The notes under the pieces were generated by a model. It was not told the origin of the DNA. It saw nothing but the letters and a program-made list of their open reading frames with translations, and made no database searches. A stretch of DNA of 64,000 nucleotides from Kitasatospora sp. A2-31. GTDB lineage: Bacteria; Actinomycetota; Actinomycetes; Streptomycetales; Streptomycetaceae. Every line of letters begins with the position of its first letter. Within the stretch, counting starts at the first letter, position 1. This document shows, one piece after another, positions 1 through 9,358 of the stretch. Location: contig NZ_JAKNTA010000004.1 in NCBI RefSeq assembly GCF_022288725.1, forward strand, positions 672,083 through 736,082, in the 5' to 3' direction. Made by a program: the position numbers and the translations under genes.

Positions 1-2
1 AG

Positions 3-743
3 GCGGGCCTGCGCGCGGCCGAGGAGCGGATCCGGCCGGTCGCGGCGCGGGCCGGCATGCGGTTCGTGACCGACCAGCTCGACCACCTTCGCGCGCTCGC
101 CGCCCTCGCCCACGGCCGGGACGAGGAGGCCTACCACCGGCTCACCTCGCTGATGCGCCCCGGGGAGCTGCCGCCCGGACTGCCGTGGTTCCACCTGCCG
201 TTCCTGGACCTCGTCGAGGCGGCCGTACGGACCGGACGGCGGGCCGAGGCCGCCGCGCACGTCGCCGCCGGGGAGGCCGCGCGGATCGGTGAGATCTCCG
301 CCCACCACGCCTTCCTGCTCGCCGCCGCGGCGGCGCTCGCCGCGGACGACCGGCAGGCCGACGCGCGGTTCGCGGCGGCCTACGCGGTGCCGGGGGCCCG
401 CGGCTGGGTCTTCCCGTACGCCCGGCTCCGGCTCGCCGACGGCCTGCGGCTGCGGGCGCTGGGCCGCCCGGGGGCGGGCGAGGCGCTGCGCGAGGCCCGG
501 CGCGCCTTCGAGGAGCTGGGCGCCGAGCCGTGGGCCCGGCGCTGCGTCGACCAGGCGGGCGGCGGCATCCCGCGGCAGGGCGGCGGGCCCGGGGCGGGCG
601 AGCCGTTCCGCCGACCGCCGACCGGCCAGGAGCTGCGGATCGCCCGGCCGGCGGCGACCGGGCCCGGCACCGCCGGGACCGGCGGGCGGTTCGCGGGGCA
701 ACCATCGGTGGCCCACGGGGCAGCGCGGCCCGGCGCGTGCTGA
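3..743 (+). pseudogene. 3' part of a LuxR-type (AAA/TPR) regulator with a decayed HTH end
   Basis: The frame is open from the window edge, so the 5' part lies outside. The visible protein is an alanine-rich helical repeat region typical of the TPR-like C-terminal half of large LuxR-family ATPase regulators. It ends with the usual lead-in (ELGAEPWARRC). The following segment should be a LuxR helix-turn-helix of the LTxQELRIARLAATG type. It starts recognisably (TGQELRIARPAATG) but then carries proline and glycine in place of the helix residues and stops after about 30 residues, without the recognition helix. I infer that DNA binding is lost and that this is a degenerating gene or a diverged paralogue. 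The TPR part itself has no stop or frameshift. Confidence 0.5.
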
Positions 744-808
744 CAGCGGGGCCCGTCGAACGGTTTCCTCACGGTGACGACCTGACCACCACTCACCCGG
801 GAGACCCG

Positions 809-1168
809 ATGCGCCCGAACCGAACCATGCTGCGCCGCGCGACCACCGCCGCCGGCTGCACCGTTGCCGCCCTCGCCGCCGTCCTCGTCCCGGCCGGTGC
901 GGCCCAGGCCGCCACGCCGGGGCAGTTCACCCTCTGCTCGGACGGCTACTACGGCTCGTACGCGGAGTTCCCCGACCGGCACATGGCCACCAGGATCGTG
1001 CAGCCCGGCACCTGCACCACCCTCTGGCTCTCCGGGCGGAGCAAGGACTACGTGGTGCTGCACCAGGACAACGGCGCGGTCGTCGGCAGCTTCTCCTACG
1101 ACGACGCGGCCGGCGCGGGCGTCTCCACCACGGGTAACAGCTGGGCGACCGGCTGGTACCGCTGGTGA
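809..1168 (+). CDS. Small secreted protein of unknown function (119 aa)
   Basis: The ATG at 809 follows a GGGAGA ribosome site. Residues 1-34 form a Sec signal peptide: basic MRPNRTMLRR, a hydrophobic alanine-leucine core, then an AQA-type cleavage site. The mature part of about 85 residues is rich in Tyr, Ser and Gly and has two cysteines (in FTLCSDGYY and GTCTTLW), which could form one disulfide. The pattern of short strands looks like a small beta-sandwich, and many streptomycetes make such extracellular proteins, but I do not recognise the family. A reading frame extends upstream to 530, but only the part from 809 has a signal peptide and a good ribosome site. Two hairpins follow the gene. 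Confidence 0.75.
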   Translation: MRPNRTMLRRATTAAGCTVAALAAVLVPAGAAQAATPGQFTLCSDGYYGSYAEFPDRHMATRIVQPGTCTTLWLSGRSKDYVVLHQDNGAVVGSFSYDDAAGAGVSTTGNSWATGWYRW

Positions 1169-1234
1169 CCCGACGTCACCGGACGACCGGCTCACCGGCG
1201 TAGGGCCTCTCTTGCCGGAAGAGAGCCGCTGGCC

Positions 1235-1269
1235 GCGTACCGCCCCGGACCCCCGCCGGGGCGGTACGC
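1235..1269 (+). terminator. Strong hairpin terminator after the small secreted protein
   Basis: The 14-bp arms at 1235-1248 (GCGTACCGCCCCGG) and 1256-1269 are perfectly complementary with a 7-nt loop. A smaller hairpin (CTCTCTT and AAGAGAG) lies just upstream. There is no T-tract, as is usual in these genomes. Confidence 0.75.
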
Positions 1270-1365
1270 CTCTTCCCGTCCTCTTGCCAAGTGCTTTGCA
1301 AGTGGCCGGCAAGCGGTGGCCCCTACGGTGCTCGCGTCCCGAACCCTCGACGACAGGCGAGCCCC

Positions 1366-2109
1366 ATGCCCATGACCACCGTGCCCGACCAGCGCAGCCA
1401 CCGCCCCACCGAGCCCCACGCCGCGGCCTCCGCGCCGCGCGGCGGGACGGCCCGCCGGGCGGGCGGGGTGGGGGTGATCCGGTCGATCGGCGTCGCCGTG
1501 CTCGCCGGCGACCCGATCACCGGCGAGGGGACGACCCTCGGACTGCGCCGCCACCCCGGCCTGCGGCTGCTGGAGGCGGACGACCACCCGACGGCCGATG
1601 TCGCCCTGGTGGTGACCACCCGGGTCACCGAGGAGACCATGACCGGGCTGGAGGACTTCGCGGCCCGCTCGGTCAACCCCGGCCTGGGGATCGTGCTGGT
1701 CACCGAGGGCGTCCGGGAGCACCAGGTGCTGCGGGCGGTCGGTCTCGGTCTGCGCGGCGTGCTCTGGCGTCAGGAGTGCGACTTCGACCAGGTGCTGGAG
1801 GTTGTCCGCTCGGTGGCCGTCGGCGGCACCGAACTGCCGCCGACCGTGCAGGGCTGGCTGGTCGGGGGCCTGCGCGCCGTCCAGCGCGACGTGCTCGGCC
1901 CGCGCGGGCTGACCACGGCCGGGCTGGAGACCCGCGAGCTGGACGTGCTGCGGCTGCTGGCCGACGGTCTGGACACGGCCGACATCGCGCGGGAGCTGAG
2001 CTACTCCGAACGGACCATCAAGAACATCGTCAGCGGCATGATGACCAGGCTCGGCTTCCGCAACCGCACCCACGCGGTGGTGCACGCGATCCGCACGGGC
2101 GTGCTCTGA
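1366..2109 (+). CDS. NarL/LuxR-family orphan transcriptional regulator
   Basis: This 247-residue protein has a receiver-like N-terminal half (about residues 40-165, starting IRSIGVAVLAGD) and a C-terminal LuxR helix-turn-helix (about 185-245: LETRELDVLRLLADG, then DIARELSYSERTIKNIV). The receiver half lacks a convincing phospho-acceptor Asp. The usual position reads ADVALVVTT, so it is probably not a phosphorylated response regulator. ATG 1366 was chosen because the 25 residues upstream are not conserved-looking. A start two codons later is also possible. No sensor kinase is adjacent. Upstream lies an imperfect inverted repeat (CTTGCC at 1283, GGCAAG at 1308) that could be an operator. Confidence 0.8.
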   Translation: MPMTTVPDQRSHRPTEPHAAASAPRGGTARRAGGVGVIRSIGVAVLAGDPITGEGTTLGLRRHPGLRLLEADDHPTADVALVVTTRVTEETMTGLEDFAARSVNPGLGIVLVTEGVREHQVLRAVGLGLRGVLWRQECDFDQVLEVVRSVAVGGTELPPTVQGWLVGGLRAVQRDVLGPRGLTTAGLETRELDVLRLLADGLDTADIARELSYSERTIKNIVSGMMTRLGFRNRTHAVVHAIRTGVL

Positions 2110-2140
2110 AACGGGAGCGGGAGCAGGAGCGGGTGCCGCC

Positions 2141-2176
2141 GGACGGCCCGGCCGGGGATGCCCGGCCGGGCCGTCC
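2141..2176. terminator. Bidirectional terminator between convergent genes
   Basis: A perfect 16-bp stem (2141-2156 with 2161-2176) and a GATG loop lie between the ends of the NarL-like gene (+) and the ricin-lectin gene (-). Confidence 0.85.
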
Positions 2177-2187
2177 GCACGCGGGAG

Positions 2188-3576
2188 TCACCGCAGGTAC
2201 CACTTCTGGTTGGAACCGCCCACGCAGTCCCACAGTTGGAGGCCGGTGCCGTTGGCGGTCCCGTGGTCGCGGGCGTCCACGCACTTGCCGAGACTGGTGT
2301 TGACCAGGTCGTGCGCGGCGTTGAGGGCGAACTGCTGCGCCCAGCCGCCGTTGCAGCGGGCCAGCTGGATGGTGGTGCCGGAGTCGGCCGAGGCGCCGGC
2401 GATGTCCAGGCACATCCCCATCGCCCGGACGGTGCCGTCCGGGCGGACGTCCCAGGACTGCCAGGCGGCGCCGCCGCAGTCCCACAGCCGCAGCGGGGAA
2501 CCGTCCACGGCGCCGTGGGCGGACACCTCCACGCAGCGGTTGGAGTCGTACCCGGCGATCATGCGCCCGCCGGGGGCGGCCGCCGGGGCGGGTGGTGCCG
2601 CCGGGGCCGGCTGCGTCTGCGGTTGGGCGGGTGCCGGTGCGGCCGGTACGGGCTGGGCCGGGGCCGGCGCGCCGGGTGCGGGGGGTGCGGGGGGCGCGGA
2701 CTTGGCGGGTGCGGCGGCGGCGGGCGGTGCGGCCGGGGCCGGGGGCTGAGCCGCCCCGCCGGGCCGGCGGTCCGGGGCTGCGGGCGCGGTCGCGGGCGCG
2801 GGCGGGGCGCCGGGCACGTTCGCCACCGGCGCGGGCTCGGCGGCGGACGCGGGGGAGCCGGACGGGGCCGGAGCGTCGGTCGCGGTGCCGGCGGGGGCCG
2901 CGGTCGGGGAGGCGGTGGCCGACGCGGAGGCGTCCGGGCTCGCCGAGGCGCCGGTGGGCGTGCTCGTGGCCGGCAGCAGCCCGGCCGCCGGCGCCGGCGG
3001 CAGGACGGCGTCCGCCGGGTGCGCAGGCGCATCGGAGCCGCCGGTCACCGAGAACGCCGTCACGGCGAGTGCCACCAGCACCGCGGCGGCCACCAGGACC
3101 CCGCCGATCCTGGCGGTGCGCTCCGGTTGTTCCTCGCCGGACGGCGCGGCCGCCGCGCCCTCCCGGGGCGGCTCGGCGAGGACCGGGCGGAACGCCGGGG
3201 CTCCGGGCGCTCCCGGCCCGTCCGTTCCCGGCCCGTCCGCCCCGGGTCCGCCGGCCGGCGGACCGTCGGCCTCCGGCGGCCCCGCCGACCCGGCCGGGCC
3301 CGCACCTCCCGCGGCGCCGCCCGGAGCGTCCTCTCCAGCAGGTGCCTCCTCCGGTGCCGCCGACCCCGTGGTGGGCGGCTCGGCCTCCGGAGCCGGTGCG
3401 GTCGCGTCGGCGTCCCCGGCCTCCTCGCCCTCCCAGGGCAGCGACCGGTCCCAGAGCGCACCACCCGCGCCCCCGCCGGCCGGCCCGGGCCCGCCGCCTG
3501 CCGACGCCTCGTCAGGCTCCCCAGGCCGTCCGGCGGACGCGCCGGACCGCTCCTTGGACGGTGTCTCGCGTTCCAT
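2188..3576 (-). CDS. Membrane-anchored ricin-type lectin (RICIN domain) protein
   Basis: The protein has 462 residues. Residues 1-140 are acidic, proline- and glycine-rich and probably cytoplasmic. A single transmembrane helix follows (RIGGVLVAAAVLVALAV, about 138-157). A long Ala/Pro linker of about 170 residues comes next, then a C-terminal ricin B beta-trefoil (about 332-462) with the repeated pattern RCVEV...LRLWDC, MCLDIAG...IQLARC and KCVDARD...LQLWDC. The trefoil ends in QKWYL. Three lobes with paired cysteines suggest sugar binding outside the membrane. The gene is transcribed divergently from eccC, and similar lectin-type proteins flank actinomycete secretion loci, but a direct role in secretion is only inferred. 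A ribosome site (GGAG) precedes the ATG. Confidence 0.85.
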   Translation of the reverse strand: MERETPSKERSGASAGRPGEPDEASAGGGPGPAGGGAGGALWDRSLPWEGEEAGDADATAPAPEAEPPTTGSAAPEEAPAGEDAPGGAAGGAGPAGSAGPPEADGPPAGGPGADGPGTDGPGAPGAPAFRPVLAEPPREGAAAAPSGEEQPERTARIGGVLVAAAVLVALAVTAFSVTGGSDAPAHPADAVLPPAPAAGLLPATSTPTGASASPDASASATASPTAAPAGTATDAPAPSGSPASAAEPAPVANVPGAPPAPATAPAAPDRRPGGAAQPPAPAAPPAAAAPAKSAPPAPPAPGAPAPAQPVPAAPAPAQPQTQPAPAAPPAPAAAPGGRMIAGYDSNRCVEVSAHGAVDGSPLRLWDCGGAAWQSWDVRPDGTVRAMGMCLDIAGASADSGTTIQLARCNGGWAQQFALNAAHDLVNTSLGKCVDARDHGTANGTGLQLWDCVGGSNQKWYLR

Positions 3577-3940
3577 CTCTCAGCTCCACTCCTCGTCGGG
3601 CCCGCACACCCGCGTCGCGCCCGCGCGCGACGCGTGGGCCCCGGGCCGCCGCCATTGAACCGGCGGCCGGCCCGCCGGTCCCGGCCCCGGGGCGGACGAG
3701 GCCCCTGCGCACCGGAATCGGTGCCTCAAGGTGCAACCCGGCCACCCCCGGCGCGTCGCCGCGCGCCCGCGGCTCCCCGGTGGCCCGCTGCACCATCGGA
3801 CACCGTTCCTGGGCCGCCGGGACAGAGAACGCCCCGCGCGGCGCGGACGGCCCGCCGGCCGCTCCTAGGCTGCGATCCGGAGCGAACCGCCGGCCGGCTG
3901 CCGGAGCCCGGCTCGCCGGAGAGACGGAAGAGGACCCGAT
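3577..3940. promoter_or_regulatory. Divergent promoter region between the lectin gene and eccC
   Basis: I see no convincing gene in these 364 bases. A possible -10 element (TAGGCT, 3866-3871) lies about 70 bases before the eccC start, but no good -35 partner is visible. The region is very GC-rich. Confidence 0.35.
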
Positions 3941-6900
3941 GTGAGCACCGCGGTCGTGAAGCGCCCACCACGCGCCGAGGGCCCGCGCCCCCCGGAGGAA
4001 CAGGTCGAGCTGGCCGAGCCCCCCGTGCTGGGCGAACCGGCCGCCGCGGACTTCGGCTCCGCCCTGACCTACCTGCCGATGGGACTGGGCACCGGGGCGA
4101 TGGTGCTGATGTTCTCCGTCGGCAACGGCGGCACCGCCATGTACGCGATGTCCGGGATGATGGGCGTGGCCATGGTCAGCATGACCCTGGTCCAGATCGG
4201 CCGGCCCGGCGCCGAACGCCGCCGCAGGATCCGCGCCGAGCGCCGCGACTACCTGCGCTACCTCGGCCAGAAGCGCCGGCAGGCCCGGCAGGCCGCCGAC
4301 GAGCAGCGCGCCGCCCTGTCCTGGGACGAGCCGGACCCGGCCGAGCTGTGGACCCTGGCCAACGGTCCCCGGCTCTGGGAGCGCCGTCCCGGCCACGAGG
4401 ACTTCGCCCGGATCCGGATCGGCACCGGTACCCGGCGCGCCGCGCTGGAGTTCCTGCCGCCCCGGACCAAACCGGTGGAGGACCTCGAACCGCTCTGCGC
4501 GGTCTCGCTGCGCCGCTTCACCGAGGCGCACCGGACGGTGCCGCACCTTCCCGTCCCGGTCGCCCTGCCGCGGTTCACCGCCGTCGAGTTCGTCGGGGAC
4601 CACGACGAGGCCCTCGCCCTGGCCCGGGCCGTGGTCGGCCGGCTCGCCGTCCTCCACGCGCCCGACGACCTGCGCGTCGCGCTGCTCGCCGACGACCGCG
4701 GCCGCCGCGCCTGGGACTGGCTCAAGTGGCTGCCGCACAACGCCCACCCGCACGAGGAGGACGCCGCAGGACCGGTCCGGCTCGCCGCCGCCGACCACGA
4801 CGCGCTGCTGGACCTCCTCGGCCCCGAGGTCCGCGACCGCCCGGACCACGACCCCGACGCCGTGCCCGGCCCGGCCGAGCCCTTCGTGGTCGTGGTCGCC
4901 CACGGCCTCCGGCTGCCCGAGACCTCCCGCCTGCTCGGCGCCGGCCTGCGCGGCGTCGTCCTGCTCGACCTCACCGGCACCACTCCTGGCGGCCCCCGCG
5001 TCCTGCGGCTCACCGTGCGCGACGGCCTGGTCGCCCTGCCCGCCGGCGGCGGCACCCGTACGGCGCGCGCCGACCGGCTCGGCACCGCCCAGGCCGACAC
5101 CCTGGCCCGGACGCTGGCGCCGCTGCGCACCGGCGGCGGCACCGACCTGCGGGACCGCCCGCTGGATTCGGACTTCGACCTGGCCGCCCTGCTCGGCCTG
5201 CGCGACGTCCGCGGCTTCGACGTCGCCGCCGCCTGGCGCCCCCGGCAGGCCCAGGACGCCCGGCTCAAGGTGCCGATCGGCGTCACCGAGGACGGCGAGA
5301 TCGTCGAACTCGACCTCAAGGAGTCCGCGCAGGGCGGCATGGGACCGCACGGCCTGCTGATCGGAGCCACCGGCTCCGGCAAGAGCGAGCTGTTGCGCAC
5401 CCTGGTCGTCGGACTGGCCGCCACCCACTCCTCCGAGGTCCTCAACCTGGTGCTGGTGGACTTCAAGGGCGGCGCCACCTTCCTGGGCCTGGACCGGCTG
5501 CCGCACACCTCCGCCGTCATCACCAACCTCGCCGACGAGATCCACCTGGTCGACCGGATGCGCGACGCCATCAGCGGGGAGATGATCCGGCGCCAGGAGC
5601 TGCTGCGCGAGGCCGGCCACGCCTCGCTCTTCGAGTACGAGAAGGCACGCGCCGCCGGGGCCACCCTCGCACCGCTGCCCGCGCTGCTGATCGTGGTCGA
5701 CGAGTTCTCCGAACTGCTCGCGGGCAAGCCCGAGTTCGTCGACCTGTTCGTCTCCGTCGGCCGGCTGGGCCGCAGCCTCGGCGTGCACCTGTTGCTCGCC
5801 TCGCAGCGCCTCGACGAGTCCCGGATCCACCGGGTGGAGGGCCACCTGTCCTACCGGATCGCGCTGCGCACCTTCTCCGCCATGGAATCCCGCAGCGTCA
5901 TCGGCACCGCGAGCGCCTACGAACTGCCCTCCGCACCCGGCAACGGCTACCTCAAGGTCGACACCACCAACCTGGTCCGCTTCAAGGCCGCCTACGTCTC
6001 CGGCCCCGCCCCGGCGCCGCCGCACCCCGACCGGCAGGCCCGCACCGAGCGGCCCGCCCGTGAGGTCACCGCCTTCGGCCTGGAGCAGCGCGGACCGCTC
6101 TCCTCCGCCCGTGCGGAGGAGGAGGCCGCCCTGGTCTCCCTCGCCGAGCAGGCGCTGCGCGAGCGGCCCGCGGACCCGGCCGCCGCCGAGGACACCCCGG
6201 AGAGCCTGTCGGAGGCGCTGGTCGCCCGCCTGGAGGACGCCGGCCCGCCGGCCCGCCAGGTCTGGCTGCCCCCGCTGTCCACCCCGCCCAGCCTGGACCA
6301 GCTGCTCCCCGGCATCGTGCCCGACCCCGAGCGCGGCCTCGGCACCACCGACCCGCGGCTGCGCGGCGCGCTGCGGGTGCCGCTGGGCATGGTGGACCGC
6401 CCCTTCGAGCAGCTGCGCGACCTGCTGGTGGCGGACCTCTCCGGCGCCGACGGCCACGTCGGCGTCGCCGGCGCCCCGCAGACCGGCAAGTCCACCCTGC
6501 TGCGCAGCCTGATCCTCGCGCTGGCGCTCGCCCACACCCCCGCGGAGGTCCAGTTCTACTGCCTGGACTTCGGCGGCGGAGGACTCGCCTCGATCAGCGG
6601 GCTGCCGCACGTCGGCTCGGTCGCCACCCGCCTGGAGCGCGACCGGGTGCTGCGCACCGTCGAGGAGCTCCACCAGCTCCTGGAGCGGCGCGAGCAGCAG
6701 TTCACCTCGCTCGGCCTGGAGTCCATGGCCGCCCACCGGGCGCTGCGCGCCCGCGGCGAGGGCGGCGACCCGTACGGCGACGTCTTCCTGGTCGTCGACG
6801 GCTGGGCGACGCTGCGCCAGGAGTACGAGGAGGTGGAGCAGCGGGTGATGGACCTCGCCGCCCGCGGCCTGTCCTTCGGGATCCACGTGGTCGCCTCCGC

Positions 6901-7954
6901 GGTGCGCTGGTCCGAGCTCCGCTCGCGGCTGCGCGACCTGCTCGGCACCAAGCTCGAACTGCGGCTCGGCGATGCCATGGAATCGGAGGTGGGGTCGAAG
7001 GCCGCGGCCGCCGTCCCGCACCGCCCGGGGCACGGCCTCACGGCCACCGGCCACCACTTCCTCTCCGCGCTGCCCCGGCTCGACAGCTCCGGCCGCACCG
7101 ACGACCTGACCGCCGCCACCAAGTCCGCCGTCGCCGAGATCGACGCCTTCGCCCCCGGCAGCCCGGCCCCGGGCGTCCGGCTGCTGCCCACCCGCCTGGA
7201 CGCCGACCGGCTCCCCGGCCCCGGGCCCGCCGCAGACCTGGAGTTCTGCCTCGGCCTGGACGAGCAGCGGCTCGCCCCCGTCCGGCACGACTTCGGCGCC
7301 ACCCCGCACCTGGCGGTGTTCGGCGACGGCGAGACCGGCAAGACCAACGCGCTGCGCCTGGCCGTCCGCGCCATCACCGCCCGCTACCGGCCCGAGGAGG
7401 CCCGCATCCTGCTGGCCGATCCCGGGCGGGGGCTGCTCAACGACGTGCCCGAGGAGTACCGGGTCGGCCTCGCCGTCGACGCCGACGGCCTCGCCCGGCT
7501 GTCCGAGAGCGCCGCGGTCTCCGTCGGAGGACGCCTGCCCGGCAGCGACGTCACGCCCGAGCAGCTCGCCCGCCGGGACTGGTGGCAGGGGCCCCGACTG
7601 TTCGTCCTGGTCGACGACTACGACCTGCTCACCGGCGCGCCCGGCGCCGCCGCCCCGACCGCCCCGCTGGTGCCGCTGCTCGCCCAGGGCGCGCACATCG
7701 GCCTCCACCTGGTCGTGGCCCGCAGCACCTCCGGCGCCATGCGCGCCGTCATGGACCCGCTGCTGCGCCGGATGTGGGAGCTCGGCAACCCCGCGCTGCT
7801 GTTCTCCTACCCCAAGGAGGAGGGCAGGTTCCTCGGGGAGGCCAGGCCCCGGACGCTGCCCGCCGGCCGCGCCCAGCTGGTCACCCGACGCACCGTCACG
7901 CTCGTCCAGACCGGCCTGGTCCCCGTACCCCCCGCCCCGACTGGAGCACGATGA
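3941..7954 (+). CDS. eccC: Type VII secretion ATPase EccC (three FtsK/SpoIIIE domains)
   Basis: This is the motor of an ESX-like secretion system, with 1337 residues, the normal size for a single-chain EccC. Two membrane helices lie near residues 45-88 (the YLPMGLGTGAMVLM region). Three P-loop domains follow, with Walker A motifs GATGSGKS (about 475), GAPQTGKST (about 844) and GDGETGKTN (about 1128). Only domain 1 has the catalytic-type Walker B glutamate (LLIVVDEFSELL). Domain 2 reads FLVVDGWATL and domain 3 FVLVDDYDLL. This matches what is known of EccC, where domain 1 hydrolyses ATP and the others bind substrate tails. It starts at GTG 3941 after GAGAGACGGAAGAGG and overlaps eccD by ATGA. 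Confidence 0.96.
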   Translation: MSTAVVKRPPRAEGPRPPEEQVELAEPPVLGEPAAADFGSALTYLPMGLGTGAMVLMFSVGNGGTAMYAMSGMMGVAMVSMTLVQIGRPGAERRRRIRAERRDYLRYLGQKRRQARQAADEQRAALSWDEPDPAELWTLANGPRLWERRPGHEDFARIRIGTGTRRAALEFLPPRTKPVEDLEPLCAVSLRRFTEAHRTVPHLPVPVALPRFTAVEFVGDHDEALALARAVVGRLAVLHAPDDLRVALLADDRGRRAWDWLKWLPHNAHPHEEDAAGPVRLAAADHDALLDLLGPEVRDRPDHDPDAVPGPAEPFVVVVAHGLRLPETSRLLGAGLRGVVLLDLTGTTPGGPRVLRLTVRDGLVALPAGGGTRTARADRLGTAQADTLARTLAPLRTGGGTDLRDRPLDSDFDLAALLGLRDVRGFDVAAAWRPRQAQDARLKVPIGVTEDGEIVELDLKESAQGGMGPHGLLIGATGSGKSELLRTLVVGLAATHSSEVLNLVLVDFKGGATFLGLDRLPHTSAVITNLADEIHLVDRMRDAISGEMIRRQELLREAGHASLFEYEKARAAGATLAPLPALLIVVDEFSELLAGKPEFVDLFVSVGRLGRSLGVHLLLASQRLDESRIHRVEGHLSYRIALRTFSAMESRSVIGTASAYELPSAPGNGYLKVDTTNLVRFKAAYVSGPAPAPPHPDRQARTERPAREVTAFGLEQRGPLSSARAEEEAALVSLAEQALRERPADPAAAEDTPESLSEALVARLEDAGPPARQVWLPPLSTPPSLDQLLPGIVPDPERGLGTTDPRLRGALRVPLGMVDRPFEQLRDLLVADLSGADGHVGVAGAPQTGKSTLLRSLILALALAHTPAEVQFYCLDFGGGGLASISGLPHVGSVATRLERDRVLRTVEELHQLLERREQQFTSLGLESMAAHRALRARGEGGDPYGDVFLVVDGWATLRQEYEEVEQRVMDLAARGLSFGIHVVASAVRWSELRSRLRDLLGTKLELRLGDAMESEVGSKAAAAVPHRPGHGLTATGHHFLSALPRLDSSGRTDDLTAATKSAVAEIDAFAPGSPAPGVRLLPTRLDADRLPGPGPAADLEFCLGLDEQRLAPVRHDFGATPHLAVFGDGETGKTNALRLAVRAITARYRPEEARILLADPGRGLLNDVPEEYRVGLAVDADGLARLSESAAVSVGGRLPGSDVTPEQLARRDWWQGPRLFVLVDDYDLLTGAPGAAAPTAPLVPLLAQGAHIGLHLVVARSTSGAMRAVMDPLLRRMWELGNPALLFSYPKEEGRFLGEARPRTLPAGRAQLVTRRTVTLVQTGLVPVPPAPTGAR

Positions 7955-9345
7955 CCACCGCACCGCCCCCGGTGGAGGCCACCGAGGTCTGCCGGATCAC
8001 CGTCGACGGCCCGACCGGCCGCGCCGACCTCGCCGTCCCCGTCACCACCACTGTCGCGGCCCTGCTGCCGGTGCTGCTGCGGGCGCTGCCCGAGCGGGCC
8101 GCCCGGCCGGACCTCCCGTGGGTCCTGCAGCGCCTCGGCGAGGAGCCGCTCGACCCGGAGGCCACCCCCGCCACCGCCGGGCTGCGCCACGGTGACGTCC
8201 TGTTGCTGCGCCCCGCCGAGGCCGCGCTGCCCGTGCCGCACTTCGACGACCTCGCCGACGGCGTCGCGCACAGCGTCGGCCGCGCCCCCGGCCGGTGGCA
8301 GCCCGACCTCACCCGGGCCCTGGCCCTGCTCCTCGCCGGAGCCGCCCTGACCGCCCTCGCCGCCGCCCTGCTCGGCGGCGGCCCGGGCCCGGCGACGGCG
8401 GCGCGCTGCTCCGCCGTCGCCGCCGTGCTCGCCGTCGGCGCCGCGGTCACCGCGCGGATGCGCGCCGAGCGCGGGGCCGTCCTGCTCGCCGGCATCGGCG
8501 CGCTCGCCTTCGCCGCACTGGCCGGACTCACCGCGCGCACCGTCCCGGACGGCGGGCACCTCCCCGACGCCACCGGCGTGCTGGCGGGAGCCGGCGCCGC
8601 GGTGGCGCTCGCCGCGCTGCTGCTCGGGGTCGGGGCTCTCCCGCTGGCGGTGCCCGGCACGGCCCTGCTGGCCGGCGTGGCCACGGCCGCCGGGGCGCTC
8701 GCGGTGCGGGCCGACTGGACGAGCCCGGTCCGCGCCGCCGCACTGGCCGCCGTCGCCCTGTTCGTCCTCGGCCACCTCGCCCCCCGGCTCGCCCTGCGCA
8801 CGGCCCGGCTGCGGGTGCCGCACCTGCCGCGCGACGCCGAGGAACTGCAGCACGACACCGCCCCCGAACCGGGCGACCGGCTCGCCCGCCGGGTCACCGT
8901 CGCCACCGCCTGCCTGGACGCCGTCGCCGCGGCCTCGGCGCTCGTCCAGGCCGCCGCCGTGACGCTGCTCGTCCTGCTCGACCGCTCCTGGACCGGCTGG
9001 CTGCTGCCGGTCGCCCTCGGCAGCGCGGTGCTGCTGCGCGCCCGCGGTACGGACGGCACCGCCCAGCGCGTCCCCGCACTGCTCCTCGGCGCGTACGCCC
9101 CGGCGCTGGTCCTGGGCCTCCGCGCCGCGCCCGCGGGCCCGGCCGGCCGGACGGCCGCCGCCGCGGTGCTGCTCGGCGCCGCCGCACTGCTGCTGCTCGC
9201 CGCCTGGCGGCTGCCGCGCGCCCGGCTGCTCCCGCTCTGGGGGCACCTCGGCGACCTCGCCGAGACCGCCACCGCGATCGCGCTGCTGCCCCTGCTGCTG
9301 CAGGTGCTCGGCGCCTACGGCGCGCTGCGCGCGCTGGCCGGCTAG
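7951..9345 (+). CDS. eccD: Type VII secretion membrane channel protein EccD
   Basis: The protein has 464 residues. An N-terminal ubiquitin-like domain (about 1-95: CRITVDGPTGRADLAVP, ending HGDVLLLRP) is followed by roughly 11 hydrophobic helices from residue 118 to the C-terminus. This is the standard EccD architecture; EccD dimers line the pore of the ESX inner-membrane complex. The ATG at 7951 overlaps the eccC stop (ATGA), so translation is coupled. The stop is followed after 13 bases by the eccB start, with a GGGGAGGAG ribosome site in the gap. Confidence 0.95.
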   Translation: MTTAPPPVEATEVCRITVDGPTGRADLAVPVTTTVAALLPVLLRALPERAARPDLPWVLQRLGEEPLDPEATPATAGLRHGDVLLLRPAEAALPVPHFDDLADGVAHSVGRAPGRWQPDLTRALALLLAGAALTALAAALLGGGPGPATAARCSAVAAVLAVGAAVTARMRAERGAVLLAGIGALAFAALAGLTARTVPDGGHLPDATGVLAGAGAAVALAALLLGVGALPLAVPGTALLAGVATAAGALAVRADWTSPVRAAALAAVALFVLGHLAPRLALRTARLRVPHLPRDAEELQHDTAPEPGDRLARRVTVATACLDAVAAASALVQAAAVTLLVLLDRSWTGWLLPVALGSAVLLRARGTDGTAQRVPALLLGAYAPALVLGLRAAPAGPAGRTAAAAVLLGAAALLLLAAWRLPRARLLPLWGHLGDLAETATAIALLPLLLQVLGAYGALRALAG

Positions 9346-9358
9346 GGGAGGAGAAACC

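Noticed and set aside
3512..7963. Very long minus-strand open frame opposite eccC
   Set aside because: It is the shadow of eccC in GC-rich DNA. Its product is Gly/Gln/Val-rich without domains.
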